The notes under the pieces were generated by a model that was given only the letters and a program-made list of their open reading frames with translations, had not been told where the DNA came from and did not search any database. From Agromyces sp. CF514 (GTDB lineage Bacteria; Actinomycetota; Actinomycetes; Actinomycetales; Microbacteriaceae), in NCBI RefSeq assembly GCF_900113185.1, contig NZ_FOZD01000001.1:1798001-1862000 (forward strand): 64,000 nucleotides of DNA, written 5' to 3'. Position numbers and translations under genes: made by a program. Of this stretch, positions 46,025 to 55,381 are shown in pieces. The number at the start of each line of letters is the position of its first letter. The first letter of the stretch is position 1.

Positions 46025-47011
46025 GTGCCCCCGATCACCGAACCCGCGTTCGACGACGACCTGCGCGCGTCGCTGCTCGCGGCAGTGCGCGCGGCCGCCG
46101 ACGCGGCGCGTCCGCTCGTGGGCGGGGGTGACGGCGATGCGGTGGATGCCGCCGCGGTCGACGCGCTGCGCCTCGCGCTCGCCGCAGTGCCGGCCGACCT
46201 CCGCGTCGTCTCGGGCGAGGGCGAGAAGGACGATGCGCCGATGCTGCACCCGGGCGAGCGGTTCGGCACCGGGGCGGGGCCTGCGCTCGATCTCGTCGTC
46301 GACCCGGTCGACGGCACGCGCCTCGCTGCCGCCGGACGCCCGGGGGCGATGGCGATCCTCGCGGTCGCGCCGCGCGGCGCCTACGCCGACCCCGGTCCCG
46401 CCTTCTACCTCGACAAGCTCGTGCACGCGCGGCCCGCTGCTGTCGCCGGAGGCCCGCCCGACGCGGGGCTCTCGCTCGACCTGCCCGTCGCCGAGAACCT
46501 CGCACGTCTGGCCTCCGCGCTCGACCGCCCGGTCTCGAGCCTGCGGGTCGCCGTGCAGGCGCGCCCCCGAAACGCCGCCGTGGCCGACGCCGTGCGTGCC
46601 GCCGGAGCGATCCTCCACCGGTTCGAGCACGGCGACGTCGAACGCGTCGCGTACGCGGCCGCGGCCGAGGGCGACCTCGACCTGCTGCTCGGCATCGGCG
46701 GCGCGCCCGAGGGGCTGCTCGAGGCGGCGATCGTGCGCGCGCACGGCGGCGTCATGCTCGCCCGCTTCGCGCCGCAGTCCGCAGTCGAAGCCGATCGGGT
46801 CGCGGCCTTCGCCGACGGACTCGCGCCCGACGCCGCGGAACGAGGACTGGCGGCACCGCGGGGAATCGCGCTCGCACGCCTGTGCGCGGCATCCGCACTC
46901 GTCGTCATCGCGCCGGTCACGGCGTGCGCGCTCGCACCGGCCAGGTCGCCGCTGGTCGTGGTCGATGACCGGGCGCCCGCCTTGGTGACCGCCGCCTTGC
47001 CCAGCGATTAA
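46025..47011 (+). CDS. Divergent class II fructose-bisphosphatase-like protein
   Basis: This 328-residue protein is a paralogue of the adjacent GlpX and has the same frame of motifs. They are VVSGEGEKDDAPML (metal Glu), LVVDPVDGTRLAAAGRPGAM (metal Asp pair) and LLLGIGGAPEGLLEAAIVRAHGGVM. The substrate-region motif NRDRH of GlpX is replaced by QARPRN, and GGFMQG by GGVMLAR. The last 60 residues are Ala/Val-rich and unlike GlpX. It could be a phosphatase with altered specificity or a decaying copy; the catalytic acidic residues persist. GTG start with a CATGAT hexamer 7 nt upstream. Confidence 0.75.
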   Translation: MPPITEPAFDDDLRASLLAAVRAAADAARPLVGGGDGDAVDAAAVDALRLALAAVPADLRVVSGEGEKDDAPMLHPGERFGTGAGPALDLVVDPVDGTRLAAAGRPGAMAILAVAPRGAYADPGPAFYLDKLVHARPAAVAGGPPDAGLSLDLPVAENLARLASALDRPVSSLRVAVQARPRNAAVADAVRAAGAILHRFEHGDVERVAYAAAAEGDLDLLLGIGGAPEGLLEAAIVRAHGGVMLARFAPQSAVEADRVAAFADGLAPDAAERGLAAPRGIALARLCAASALVVIAPVTACALAPARSPLVVVDDRAPALVTAALPSD

Positions 47012-47154
47012 GAATCAAGGTTCTTTCGGCGCACGTTCGTGCAGAAACCGCCGAGGTCGAGGTGTACGTGCCTAGGCTTGACGGTGAGCGCGCACGGAGC
47101 CGACGGCCCGCGAGGGGCCGCTCGAGGCCATCGCACCAACCCGGAGGACGCCCG

Positions 47155-48156
47155 ATGATGACACCTGCCGACGACAGCCTGTTCCTGCACCCCGACCGCA
47201 ACATCGCGATCGAGCTCGTTCGAGCGACCGAGGCCGCGGCGATCCGCTCCTACCCCTGGATCGGCAAGGGCGACAAGCTCGGCGCCGACGGCGCGGCCGT
47301 CGACGCGATGCGCGCCTTCCTCGGAACCGTGGACTTCGAGGGCGTGGTCGTGATCGGCGAGGGCGAGAAGGACGCCGCCCCCATGCTCTTCAACGGCGAG
47401 CGCGTCGGCACCGGCCGAGGCCCAGCGTGCGACATCGCCGTCGACCCGATCGACGGCACCTCGCTCACGGCCGCCGGCCGCCACAACGCGCTCTCGGTCA
47501 TCGCGGTCGCCGACCGCGGCACCATGCTCGACGCGTCCTCGGTCTTCTACATGGACAAGATCGTGACGGATGCCTCGGGCATCGGCGTCGTCGACATCCG
47601 CCGCCCGATCGGCGAGAACCTGCGCGCACTCGCCGCCGCGAAGGGCAAGGACGTCGGCGAGCTTCGCGTCGCGGTGCTGAACCGCGACCGACACGAGCAG
47701 CTCATCGCCGACATCCGCGAAGCGGGAGCCGGAACGCGGCTCATGAGCGACGGCGACGTCGCCGGCGGCATCAACGCCGCACGCTACGAGTCGCGCATCG
47801 ACATGTGCGTCGGCATCGGCGGCAGCCCCGAGGGCATCACGACCGCGTGCGCGATCAAGGCGCTCGGCGGGTTCATGCAGGGCGTGCTCGCCCCGAAGGA
47901 CGACGCCGAACGCGCCCGCGGCGAGGCGGCCGGACTCGACTGCGACCGGGTCTACGAGCTCGACGACCTCGTGCGCGGCGACAACACCTTCTTCGTCGCC
48001 ACGGGCGTGACCGACGGCGAACTGCTCGAGGGCGTGCGCAAGAAGGGCCCGATCATCCGCACCGAGTCGATCGTGCTGCGCGGTAAGTCGGGCACGATCC
48101 GGCGTATCGTCGCCGACCACCTCGTCGAGAAGTGGCTGGACGACGCCGACCGGTGA
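47155..48156 (+). CDS. glpX: Class II fructose-1,6-bisphosphatase
   Basis: This 333-residue gluconeogenic phosphatase hydrolyses FBP to fructose 6-phosphate. Motifs are VVIGEGEKDAAPMLFNGERVGTG, IAVDPIDGTSLTAAGRHNALSV and VAVLNRDRHEQLIADIREAG. GIGGSPEGITTACAIKALGGFMQG is also present. The ATG at 47155 (followed directly by a second ATG) has GGAGG 8 nt upstream. A TAGGCT -10-like hexamer at 47072 would give an 80-nt leader. It lies downstream of its divergent paralogue and is the likely principal FBPase. Confidence 0.95.
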   Translation: MMTPADDSLFLHPDRNIAIELVRATEAAAIRSYPWIGKGDKLGADGAAVDAMRAFLGTVDFEGVVVIGEGEKDAAPMLFNGERVGTGRGPACDIAVDPIDGTSLTAAGRHNALSVIAVADRGTMLDASSVFYMDKIVTDASGIGVVDIRRPIGENLRALAAAKGKDVGELRVAVLNRDRHEQLIADIREAGAGTRLMSDGDVAGGINAARYESRIDMCVGIGGSPEGITTACAIKALGGFMQGVLAPKDDAERARGEAAGLDCDRVYELDDLVRGDNTFFVATGVTDGELLEGVRKKGPIIRTESIVLRGKSGTIRRIVADHLVEKWLDDADR

Positions 48157-48203
48157 CCGTCTGAGGGGTCGCCGATGACGGTGCGGCCCTCGACAATGGA
48201 GGC

Positions 48204-49586
48204 ATGACCGAACGCTCCCGCTCGCTGCCGCGCGCCCTGCGTCCCTTCGAGGCCGGGCAGTACCGGCTGCTCGCGGTCGCGCTCGCGGCTTCGCTGCTCT
48301 CGGCGGGCGCCTGGCTCGTCGCGGCCGTCTGGCAGGTCGTCGAGCTCGGCGGAACCCCCATCGACCTCTCGCTCGTCGCGGTCGGGTCGAGCCTCGGGCT
48401 CGTGCTCGCCGTGCTCGTCGGCGGGGTCGCAGCCGACCGGATCCCGCAGCGACGCATCCTCATCACGGTCGAGATCGTGCGTGGCGCCGCGTTCGCGGTC
48501 GCCGCGGTGCTCGCCGCGACCGGGGTCATCGAGGTGTGGCACATCGCACTCATCTCGTTCGTGCTGGGCCTCGCCGACGGGTTCTTCTATCCCGCGTACT
48601 CGGCGTGGCTGCCCGCCCTGCTGCCCGCCGACCAGCTGCTCGCGGCGAACGGCATCGAGGGCGTGCTCCGCCCCGCCGTCATGCAGGCGGCCGGTCCGGC
48701 GATCGCGAGCGCGTTCATCGCGCTCCAGGGGCCGTGGCTCGCGTTCGCGACCGTCGCGGGCATGCAGGTCGTCGCCGCGATCGTGCTGGGCGTCATGCGC
48801 TCCACGCCGGTGCGACGCGAAGCAGACGAGGTCGTGCAGCACCCGGTGCGACAGGTGTTCGTCGACCTGCGCGACGGGTTCCGCTACCTGCTGGGCACGA
48901 AGTGGCTGCTCGCGACGCTCGTCTTCTCGATCGCGCTGGTCTTCGTCATCATGGGGCCGATCGAGGTGCTGCTGCCGTTCGCCGTGAAGGACCAGACCGG
49001 CGGCGGAGCGGGCGCGTTCGCCCTCGCGCTCGCCGCATTCGGCGTGGGCGGGGCGGTCGGCTCGCTCGCGGTCGCGTCGTTCCGGCTGCCGCGTCGCTAC
49101 CTCACGCTCATGATCCTCGCGTGGGGCGTCGGATGTCTCCCGCTCGCGATCATCGGATACACCTCGCAGCTCTGGGTGATGGTGATCGCGCTATTCCTGG
49201 TCGGGCTCCTGTTCGACGGCGCGCAGGTCGTGTGGGGCACGCTCCTGCAACGACGCGTGCCGCCGTCGATGCTCGGGCGGGTCTCGAGCCTCGACTTCTT
49301 CGTCTCGCTGGCGCTCATGCCCGTCTCGATGGCGGTCGCCGGGCCGGTCGGCGAGGCGATCGGCATCGCGCCCGCGTTCCTCATCGCCGGCCTCGTGCCG
49401 CCGTTCATCGCCTTCGCGACGCTCGCGATCGCCCGGCTCGGCCAAGACGAGCTCGCGCATCCGCTCGACGCGGCACCCCCGACGGATGCCGGCATCGCCA
49501 CCGGCCCCGAGGCGGCGGCGGGGTTCGCGGCGCCTGTCGACGAGCCGCACCCGCGCGTCGCCGACAGTGAGCCGTCGCGCGACTGA
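48204..49586 (+). CDS. MFS transporter (enterobactin exporter-like / MFS_3)
   Basis: This 460-residue permease has about twelve hydrophobic segments. The start FRPFEAGQYRLLA-type is seen here as LRPFEAGQYRLLAVALAASLLS, and loop 2-3 as GGVAADRIPQRRILITVEIVRG. The C-terminal half has VQVVWGTLLQRRVPPSMLGRVSSLDFFVSLALMPV, typical of MFS_3 drug/siderophore exporters. The substrate is unknown. The last 45 residues are a low-complexity Pro/Ala/Asp tail. GGAGGC precedes the ATG closely. Confidence 0.87.
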   Translation: MTERSRSLPRALRPFEAGQYRLLAVALAASLLSAGAWLVAAVWQVVELGGTPIDLSLVAVGSSLGLVLAVLVGGVAADRIPQRRILITVEIVRGAAFAVAAVLAATGVIEVWHIALISFVLGLADGFFYPAYSAWLPALLPADQLLAANGIEGVLRPAVMQAAGPAIASAFIALQGPWLAFATVAGMQVVAAIVLGVMRSTPVRREADEVVQHPVRQVFVDLRDGFRYLLGTKWLLATLVFSIALVFVIMGPIEVLLPFAVKDQTGGGAGAFALALAAFGVGGAVGSLAVASFRLPRRYLTLMILAWGVGCLPLAIIGYTSQLWVMVIALFLVGLLFDGAQVVWGTLLQRRVPPSMLGRVSSLDFFVSLALMPVSMAVAGPVGEAIGIAPAFLIAGLVPPFIAFATLAIARLGQDELAHPLDAAPPTDAGIATGPEAAAGFAAPVDEPHPRVADSEPSRD

Positions 49587-49647
49587 GGCAAGCCCTCGAC
49601 GGCGGCCGGCGCATATGCGAGGGTTGGCGCGAACAGGGAGGGTTCTC

Positions 49648-50037
49648 ATGGTGGAGATCAACGACGCGTTCCCCGGCTTCAGCGTCGACGACGTCGGTGC
49701 CGCGCGCTCGTTCTACGGCGACGTGCTCGGATTCGACGTGCGCGAGCAGATGGGCGGCCTGCAGTTCTCGTTGCCGTCGGGGCAAGGGGTCTTCGTGTAT
49801 CCGAAGGACGACCACCAGCCGGCCTCCTTCACCATCCTGAACTTCGAGGTGCCAGACATCGGCGCCGCCGTCGACGCACTGAACGCGCAGGGCGTCGTGA
49901 CGAAGATCTACACGGATCCGCACGCGTTCGGCACCGACGAGCGCGGCATCGCGTGGGGGTCCGGTTCGGGCCAGGGGCCTGACATCTGCTGGTTCCGCGA
50001 CCCCGCCGGCAACGTGTTGAGCCTGATCCAGAGCTGA
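49648..50037 (+). CDS. VOC (glyoxalase/bleomycin resistance) family protein
   Basis: This 129-residue single-domain protein has the beta-alpha-beta-beta-beta repeats of the VOC fold (FPGFSVDDVGAARSFYGDVLGFDV, then NFEVPDIGAAVDALNAQGV). It ends with ICWFRDPAGNVLSLIQ, whose Glu metal ligand is replaced by Ser/Leu near the end. That makes metal catalysis uncertain. Function unknown; it could be a small-molecule binding or modifying enzyme. Confidence 0.85.
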   Translation: MVEINDAFPGFSVDDVGAARSFYGDVLGFDVREQMGGLQFSLPSGQGVFVYPKDDHQPASFTILNFEVPDIGAAVDALNAQGVVTKIYTDPHAFGTDERGIAWGSGSGQGPDICWFRDPAGNVLSLIQS

Positions 50038-50139
50038 CGCCGAGCCCGCTCCAGCCGAGCGGGTGATCGATGCTGCCCGACCGGGCAGACCGCGGGGGAG
50101 CGCCTTCCGGGCTCACAGGCCGGGTGGTAGACCCGACGT

Positions 50140-50451
50140 ATGGACGGGCAGAAGCTGAATTCGCCTTGGGCGTCGAGTGGCGGCGTCTACACGCATACCT
50201 GGACCTATCAGGTGACCCATCCGGGCAGGACGATCGTCGAGGTCGCCCTCACCTCGGTGAACAGCGTCGATGACGACGACGGCACGTTCGCGCGCTTCGG
50301 CATCTCGCAGATCGTGAGCGACGACGGAGTGGAGGACTTCGGCGACGACGGTCCACCCGTGCTCGCCCGCGATGGGGTGACGAGCGTCAGCGTGCGGATG
50401 TTCGTCGTCAATTCGTTCGCGCGCGGCCGCGTCGCGCGGAACTTCTGGTGA
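50140..50451 (+). CDS. Small hypothetical protein
   Basis: This 103-residue predicted cytoplasmic protein is not recognised. It looks beta-rich (GVYTHTWTYQVTHPGRTIVEVALTSV, SVSVRMFVVNSFARGRVA), with an acidic middle DDDDGTFARF. Codon use is consistent with a real gene, though less GC3-biased than neighbours. TAGACC lies 6 nt before the ATG, fitting the leaderless pattern of this window. It precedes another small unknown gene by 10 bp. Confidence 0.55.
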   Translation: MDGQKLNSPWASSGGVYTHTWTYQVTHPGRTIVEVALTSVNSVDDDDGTFARFGISQIVSDDGVEDFGDDGPPVLARDGVTSVSVRMFVVNSFARGRVARNFW

Positions 50452-50461
50452 GGACGGACCG

Positions 50462-50797
50462 ATGTTCGATGAGACCGCGAGCAGTGACGACGCAGTCACC
50501 CGTCAGCGCACGAGCGTGCTGTTCGATCCGGAGAGCGGACGTGCCGTGTTCGGCCACACCTTCGTCGGCGAGGACGATGCACTCTCGGCACCCGACGGGG
50601 AGCGGGCCCGTCGCCGAGCGCTGCTCGATGAGGTCGGCGAGGACGACGCGCGTCGCCTGCGCTTCGCGGATGCGACGGCAGACCTGAGAGGCGACGGCCC
50701 GGCCGAGCTGGAGGTCGTCGACGAGGTCGTGCGGCTTCGGCCGTTGAAGCTGACGACGCGGGGATTCGACCCCGATCGCCTTCGCAGGCGCGACTGA
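50462..50797 (+). CDS. Small acidic hypothetical protein
   Basis: This 111-residue protein is rich in Asp, Glu and Arg (EVGEDDARRLRFADATADLRGDGPAEL) and has no recognised domain. GAGGACG precedes the ATG, and only 10 bp separates it from the gene before, suggesting a two-gene unit. Its stop codon abuts the stop of rmuC with no intervening base. Confidence 0.55.
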   Translation: MFDETASSDDAVTRQRTSVLFDPESGRAVFGHTFVGEDDALSAPDGERARRRALLDEVGEDDARRLRFADATADLRGDGPAELEVVDEVVRLRPLKLTTRGFDPDRLRRRD

Positions 50798-52321
50798 TCA
50801 GATCGAGCGGATCTCGGGGTCGATGTCGGCGCTGAACTCGGCACCGAGGTCGAGCGCGGCGTCGGCTGACGACGTCGAGTCGGTGCCGTGCTCGAGCGCC
50901 GTCACGTCGAGCGCGACCGTGTCGACGCCGAGCGGGTCGACCCCGTGGGAGTTGGACGGGTCGGCTTCGATTGCGGGCGTCTCTCCGGATGCCGCGGCGG
51001 TGAACTCGTAGGCCGTGAGTTCGCGAGGGCTCTCCTCGATGCCCTCGAGCTGCGCGAGCACCTTGGTCTCGTCGAGTGCCTTGAGCTTGCGGGCGGTGGG
51101 CATGACGCGGGTCTCGAGCGAGCCGACGAAGGCGTTGTAGTCCTTGACGGTGCGCTCGATGGTGCGGCCGAGCTTCTCGATCTGGCCCGCGGTGACGGCG
51201 AGTCGCGTGTAGAGCTCGCGGCTGAGGTCGAAGAGCGTCTTCGCCTCTTTCGTGAGCACGTCCTGCTGCCAGCTGAAGGCGACCGTCTTCAGCACGGACC
51301 AGAGCGTGACCGGCGACGCGAGCGCGACGCGCTTCGAGAATGCGTAGTCCATGAGCGCGGGATCGGTCTCGAGCGCGCTCGAGACGAGGGACTCGCTCGG
51401 AATGAACGCGATGACCATCTCGGGGGAGGCGCCGAGACCGGCCCAGTACGTCTTGCCGCCGAGGGCGGTGATGTGATCGCGCACGGCCTTGACGTGCTGC
51501 TTCATGAGGGCCTCGCGGCGCGCCGCCTCGGCGCCGGTCGCCGTCGCGGGGATCTGGCTGGCCTCGAGATAGGCGTTGAAGGGCACCTTGGCATCGACGG
51601 CGATGTTCTTGCCGCCGGGCAGGTGGATGACCATGTCGGGGCGGCCCGCGCCCGAGTCGGTGTTGATCGAGTGCTGGGTGTCGAAGTCGACGCGCTCGAG
51701 CAGGCCCGCCGCCTCGACAACGCTGCGCAGCTGCGTCTCGCCCCAGACGCCTCGCGTGCTGTTCGAGCGCAGCGCCGAGGCGAGGGTCTCGGCGGTCGAG
51801 CGCAGCCGCTCCTCGTTCTCGGCGGCGATGCGCAGCTGCTCGCTGAGCTCGCCGTGCTGGCGGTGCCGCTGGGTCTCGAGGTCGGTGACCTTGGCCTGCA
51901 TCTCGGTGATGGTCTGCTTCACGGGGGCGAGCGCCTGCAGCACGCGGCTGTCGGCGGCCTCGCGCGCCTCGCGCTGCTGCTGCTCGGCCCGCTGCCGCTC
52001 GACGATCTCGCGGTACTGCACGCGGGCCGACTCGATCTGCTCGCGGAGCCCGGACGCGGTGGCCTCGACCGCGGCGAGCTCGGCGCGGAGGTTGGACTGG
52101 ACCTGCTGTTCCTCGGCGCGGATGCGCGCCTGCTCGGCCGAACCGCCGGCCTGCAGGGCCGCGATCGCGGCCTGGTGACGGGCCTCGACCAGCGCGGGGT
52201 CTTCGACCGCCGGGGCGCCGGCCGCGGCATCCGTCGCCCGCTTGGAGGCGAGGAACCACGTGGCGAGCGCGCCGAGCGCGATGCCGACGACGAGGCCGAT
52301 GACCAGCAGCAGGATCTCCAT
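50798..52321 (-). CDS. rmuC: DNA recombination protein RmuC
   Basis: This 507-residue protein is membrane anchored by an N-terminal helix (ILLLVIGLVVGIALGALATWFL). A long coiled coil (about 55-190) rich in Glu/Ala/Gln follows. The RmuC PD-(D/E)XK-like domain comes next with RGVWGETQLRSVVEAAGLLERVDF, GRPDMVIHLPGGKNIAVDAKVPFNAYLEA and FIPSESLVSSALE. RmuC limits DNA inversion and is thought to act on branched DNA. An extra C-terminal acidic tail of about 70 residues is present. ATG chosen at 52321 so that the helix is N-terminal. Confidence 0.92.
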   Translation of the reverse strand: MEILLLVIGLVVGIALGALATWFLASKRATDAAAGAPAVEDPALVEARHQAAIAALQAGGSAEQARIRAEEQQVQSNLRAELAAVEATASGLREQIESARVQYREIVERQRAEQQQREAREAADSRVLQALAPVKQTITEMQAKVTDLETQRHRQHGELSEQLRIAAENEERLRSTAETLASALRSNSTRGVWGETQLRSVVEAAGLLERVDFDTQHSINTDSGAGRPDMVIHLPGGKNIAVDAKVPFNAYLEASQIPATATGAEAARREALMKQHVKAVRDHITALGGKTYWAGLGASPEMVIAFIPSESLVSSALETDPALMDYAFSKRVALASPVTLWSVLKTVAFSWQQDVLTKEAKTLFDLSRELYTRLAVTAGQIEKLGRTIERTVKDYNAFVGSLETRVMPTARKLKALDETKVLAQLEGIEESPRELTAYEFTAAASGETPAIEADPSNSHGVDPLGVDTVALDVTALEHGTDSTSSADAALDLGAEFSADIDPEIRSI

Positions 52322-52411
52322 GGCGCCAAGTGTGGCAGGGGCCGCCGACATCGTCGGTGACGTCGCCCGGCGAGGCCGCGAGCGGGCCGACGAGACTCGC
52401 TCGGAGCCGGG

Positions 52412-53029
52412 CTACTGCAGCGCCATCGGCCCGTGCGACGCCGCACGGGCGGCGGTCGCGGCCTGCCCGATGGCGCCGAACGCCACGCGCGTCACGTGCG
52501 CGAGCCGGTCGAGGTCGTCGACGTCGTGCCGCGCCGCGGCGTGCACCATGATCGCCGCGCAGGCCTCGGCGTCGGCGAGCGCGTCGTGGTGCGAGAAGTC
52601 CTCGAACCCGGCGGCCATCGCCGCGACGGGCAACCGATAGGAGTCGAGGTGGTACGTCTTGCGCGCGACCTGCAGGCTGCAGAGCGACCGGTGGTTCGGA
52701 ACCTCGAGCCCGACGGCCTCGCTGGTCGCCGCGATGACGCGCATGTCGAAGCCGGCGTTGTGGGCGACGAGCACGTCGGCGCCGGCGAACTCGCGGAAGA
52801 CCGGGAGCAGTTCGGCCCAGCCCGCGGCATCCGACACCATGTCGCGCGTGATGCCGTGCACGCGCACGTTCCACTCCGAGAACTCGTCGTGGGGGAACGG
52901 CGGGCGGATGTAGCGGTGCAGGCGATCGACGACGACGCCGTCCTTCACCTTCACCAGTCCGATCGAGCAGGCCGAGGCGCTCGACGGGTTGGCGGTCTCG
53001 AAGTCGATCGCGGTGAAGTCCACTGGCAC
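52412..53029 (-). CDS. DEDDh-type 3'-5' exonuclease (DnaQ-like)
   Basis: This 205-residue nuclease has the four acidic ligands and the His of the DEDDh group. They are Asp and Glu in TAIDFETANPSSAS, Asp in LVAHNAGFDMRVI and His..Asp in SHHDALADAEACA. It is like DNA polymerase III epsilon, but stands alone without a BRCT or GIY-YIG fusion, so it may be a repair or RNA-trimming exonuclease. The GTG at 53029 (VPVDFTAIDFE) fits the family; a second GTG two codons later is also possible. The window also contains a much longer open frame on this strand that is artefactual. Confidence 0.87.
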   Translation of the reverse strand: MPVDFTAIDFETANPSSASACSIGLVKVKDGVVVDRLHRYIRPPFPHDEFSEWNVRVHGITRDMVSDAAGWAELLPVFREFAGADVLVAHNAGFDMRVIAATSEAVGLEVPNHRSLCSLQVARKTYHLDSYRLPVAAMAAGFEDFSHHDALADAEACAAIMVHAAARHDVDDLDRLAHVTRVAFGAIGQAATAARAASHGPMALQ

Positions 53030-53095
53030 GACAGGAATCGTGCCATGACCCGCCGACGGTTGACGGATGCCTCGCCGCGGGCGTGGAATGGGCGC

Positions 53096-53828
53096 ATGAC
53101 CGACGACCCTGCGCGCAGCTTCGGGCTCGCGGCATCCGTCTACCGTGCGGCGAGGCCCGGCTATCCCGAGGAAGCGGTGGCCTGCCTGGCTCGTCGGCGA
53201 CGCCGTGCAGGTGCTCGACCTCGGGGCCGGCACCGGCAAGCTCACCGAGGCGCTCGTGTCGCTCGACCGAGAGGTGCTCGCCGTCGACCCGGTCGAGGAG
53301 ATGCTCGACGAGCTGGAGCTCGCGGTGCCCGGAGTGCCGCGCATTCTCGGCACGGCCGAGGACATCCCGATCGACGACGACTCGGTCGACGCGGTCGTGG
53401 CGGGCCAGGCCTGGCACTGGTTCGAGCCGCACCGCGCGATCCCCGAGATCGCGCGCGTGCTGCGACCGGGCGGCGTGCTCGGGCTCGTCTGGAACAGTCG
53501 CGATCTCAGCGCAGACTGGCTTCGCGAGGCTGGCGAGATCATGCACGACCGGCACGACGCGAGCGAGACCTTCGAGTCGTACGTGCGCATCGGCCCGCCG
53601 TTCGGCCCGGTCGACGAGCACACGGTCGCCTGGACCGAGCGCATGACGCGCGCGCGGTTCCTCGACCTCGTGCGCTCTCGCTCGTACTTCCTCATGGCCT
53701 CGCCCGAGGAGCAGGCCGCGACGATCGCCGCCCTCGAGACGCTGCTCGACACGCATCCGGATGTCTCGGGCGCCGTCGAGCTCGAGGTGCCGTACCTCAC
53801 GCGGTGCTTCCGCGCGCGACTCGGCTGA
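53096..53828 (+). pseudogene. Class I SAM-dependent methyltransferase, frameshifted by a 4-bp duplication
   Basis: The N-terminus (DDPARSFGLAASVYRAARPGYPEEAVA) is read from the ATG at 53096 in one frame. The rest (VQVLDLGAGTGKLTEALV through FRARLG) is in another. The frames meet at CCTGCCTG (53181-53188); removing one CCTG restores EEAVAWLVGDAVQVLDLGAGTG, which matches the methyltransferase family. Motif I is LDLGAGTGK, followed by VDPVEEMLDEL and AWHWFEPHRAIPEIARVLRPGG. A late GTG (53145) could start a truncated product lacking the N-terminal helix. It is either a recent inactivation or a sequencing error at a short repeat. Confidence 0.8.
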
Positions 53829-53928
53829 GGCTGCCCGGGCCGACGGCGGCTGCGATGCGGATGCGCCAGCCGGCGGCATCCGCCCGCGAATGATGCCGGA
53901 TGGCACGGCACCGGTACGATAGACCCCC

Positions 53929-55002
53929 GTGGCTCTCACTATCGGCATCGTCGGCCTGCCCAACGTCGGCAAGTCCACCCTCTTCAACGCCCTCACCAAG
54001 AACCAGGTGCTCGCGGCGAACTACCCGTTCGCGACGATCGAGCCCAACGTGGGCGTCGTGAACCTGCCCGACCCGCGCCTGCAGGTGCTCGCCGGCATCT
54101 TCGGCTCCGAGCGCATCCTGCCCGCGGCCGTGTCGTTCGTCGACATCGCCGGCATCGTGCGCGGCGCGTCAGAGGGCGAGGGCCTCGGCAACAAGTTCCT
54201 CGCGAACATCCGCGAGGCCGACGCCATCGCGCAGGTCGTGCGCGGGTTCGTCGACGGCGACGTGGTGCACGTCGACGGCAAGGTCGACCCCAAGGCCGAC
54301 ATGGAGACCATCAACACCGAGCTGATCCTCGCCGACCTCGAGACCCTCGAGCGCGCCATCCCGCGCTACGAGAAGGAGATCAAGGGCAAGAAGCTCGACC
54401 CGTCAGTGCTCGAAGCGGCGAAGGCCGCGCAGGAGGAGCTGCAGAAGGGCACGCCCCTGTCCGCGGCATCCGTCGACCTCACCCCGATCCGCGAACTCGG
54501 CCTGCTCACCGCCAAGCCGTTCATCTACGTCTTCAACGTCGACGAGTCGGTGCTGACGGATGACGCGAAGAAGGCGTCGCTCGCCGAGCTCGTCGCCCCC
54601 GCCGAGGCCGTGTTCCTCGACGCGAAGATCGAGTCCGAGCTCATCGACCTCGACCCCGAGGACGCCGCGGAGCTGCTGGCCTCGACGGGCCAGGAGGAGT
54701 CGGGCCTCGACCAGCTCGCCCGCATCGGCTTCGACACGCTCGGCCTGCAGACCTACCTCACCGCCGGCCCCAAGGAGTCGCGCGCGTGGACGATCCACAA
54801 GGGCGACAAGGCTCCCCAGGCTGCCGGTGTGATCCACACCGACTTCGAGCGCGGCTTCATCAAGGCGGAGGTCATCTCGTTCGAGGACCTCGTTGAGACC
54901 GGCTCGGTCGCCGAGGCACGCGCCAAGGGCAAGGCCCGCATGGAGGGCAAGGACTACGTCATGCAGGACGGCGACGTCGTGGAGTTCCGCTTCAACGTCT
55001 AG
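53929..55002 (+). CDS. ychF: Redox-regulated ribosome-binding ATPase YchF
   Basis: This 357-residue OBG-family P-loop protein binds ATP and associates with ribosomes. G1 is [16 protein letters not shown]3 [20 protein letters not shown] and the unusual G4 NVDES, the mark of ATP rather than GTP preference. The C-terminal TGS-like domain ends [22 protein letters not shown] lies 8 nt before the GTG. The last 166 bp are duplicated at 60934-61099, and the last 36 bp again at 61418-61453. Foreign DNA begins directly after the stop codon, so this 3' end is either the native or a donor-supplied end of the gene. Confidence 0.96.
   Translation: MALTIGIVGLPNVGKSTLFNALTKNQVLAANYPFATIEPNVGVVNLPDPRLQVLAGIFGSERILPAAVSFVDIAGIVRGASEGEGLGNKFLANIREADAIAQVVRGFVDGDVVHVDGKVDPKADMETINTELILADLETLERAIPRYEKEIKGKKLDPSVLEAAKAAQEELQKGTPLSAASVDLTPIRELGLLTAKPFIYVFNVDESVLTDDAKKASLAELVAPAEAVFLDAKIESELIDLDPEDAAELLASTGQEESGLDQLARIGFDTLGLQTYLTAGPKESRAWTIHKGDKAPQAAGVIHTDFERGFIKAEVISFEDLVETGSVAEARAKGKARMEGKDYVMQDGDVVEFRFNV
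54837..55002 (+). repeat. ychF 3'-end repeat, copy 1 (left boundary of the island)
   Basis: These 166 bp, from CACCGAC to the ychF stop, match 60934-61099 at 161 positions. The five differences are all third-position synonymous changes (AAG/AAA, GCG/GCC, GTT/GTC, GCA/GCG, GTG/GTA). It probably contains the left attachment or recombination site of the island. Confidence 0.9.
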
Positions 55003-55381
55003 TCGGTGCCCGATGGGTTCTACCGGCGTTGGAGGCGGGACGCAACGTGGTTGCGATGGCTTTGTCTCCGCATTAATGTCAAAGGCTAGTTCGGCGGGAG
55101 CTCGGCAGAGTCGTGCGCTCTAGCGGTACTCAAAGTGATAATTGGCTTGTTTGCGACCTAGTGGGCGTGCGCTGAGTACCTCATAGCGAGAATGGCCGGC
55201 AGTCCTTTCGATCGTGCCGTCTTCATCGAGACAGCCCTTGCTCCAAGTGCTGCTCGACGTATTCATGGGCATTGATGTTGTCGTTATCAGGCTTCAGCAG
55301 GCGGTCGGATACGCAGAGTCCGCAGATCAGCGGTAGCCGTCGAAGGGGGCTGCTGTCGGTTTTGTTGACTCCTGACCTGTG
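55003..55381. other. Gene-free AT-richer left end of the island
   Basis: These 379 bp have no credible gene on either strand. They are AT-richer than the chromosome and contain several in-frame stops in all frames. A 5'-GTTGACTCCTGACC-like stretch near 55366 may be the left end of the decayed IS3 element. No integrase remnant was recognised. Confidence 0.5.

Noticed and set aside
53145..53828. Intact methyltransferase starting at GTG 53145
   Set aside because: The upstream ATG frame carries the family N-terminus and joins after removal of one CCTG, so a frameshift is a better explanation than a late start.
50496..53999. Open frame of over 1100 codons on the minus strand
   Set aside because: It is antisense or out of frame to rmuC, the exonuclease and the methyltransferase; its translation is Arg/Ala/His-rich, as expected for a shadow frame in high-GC DNA.
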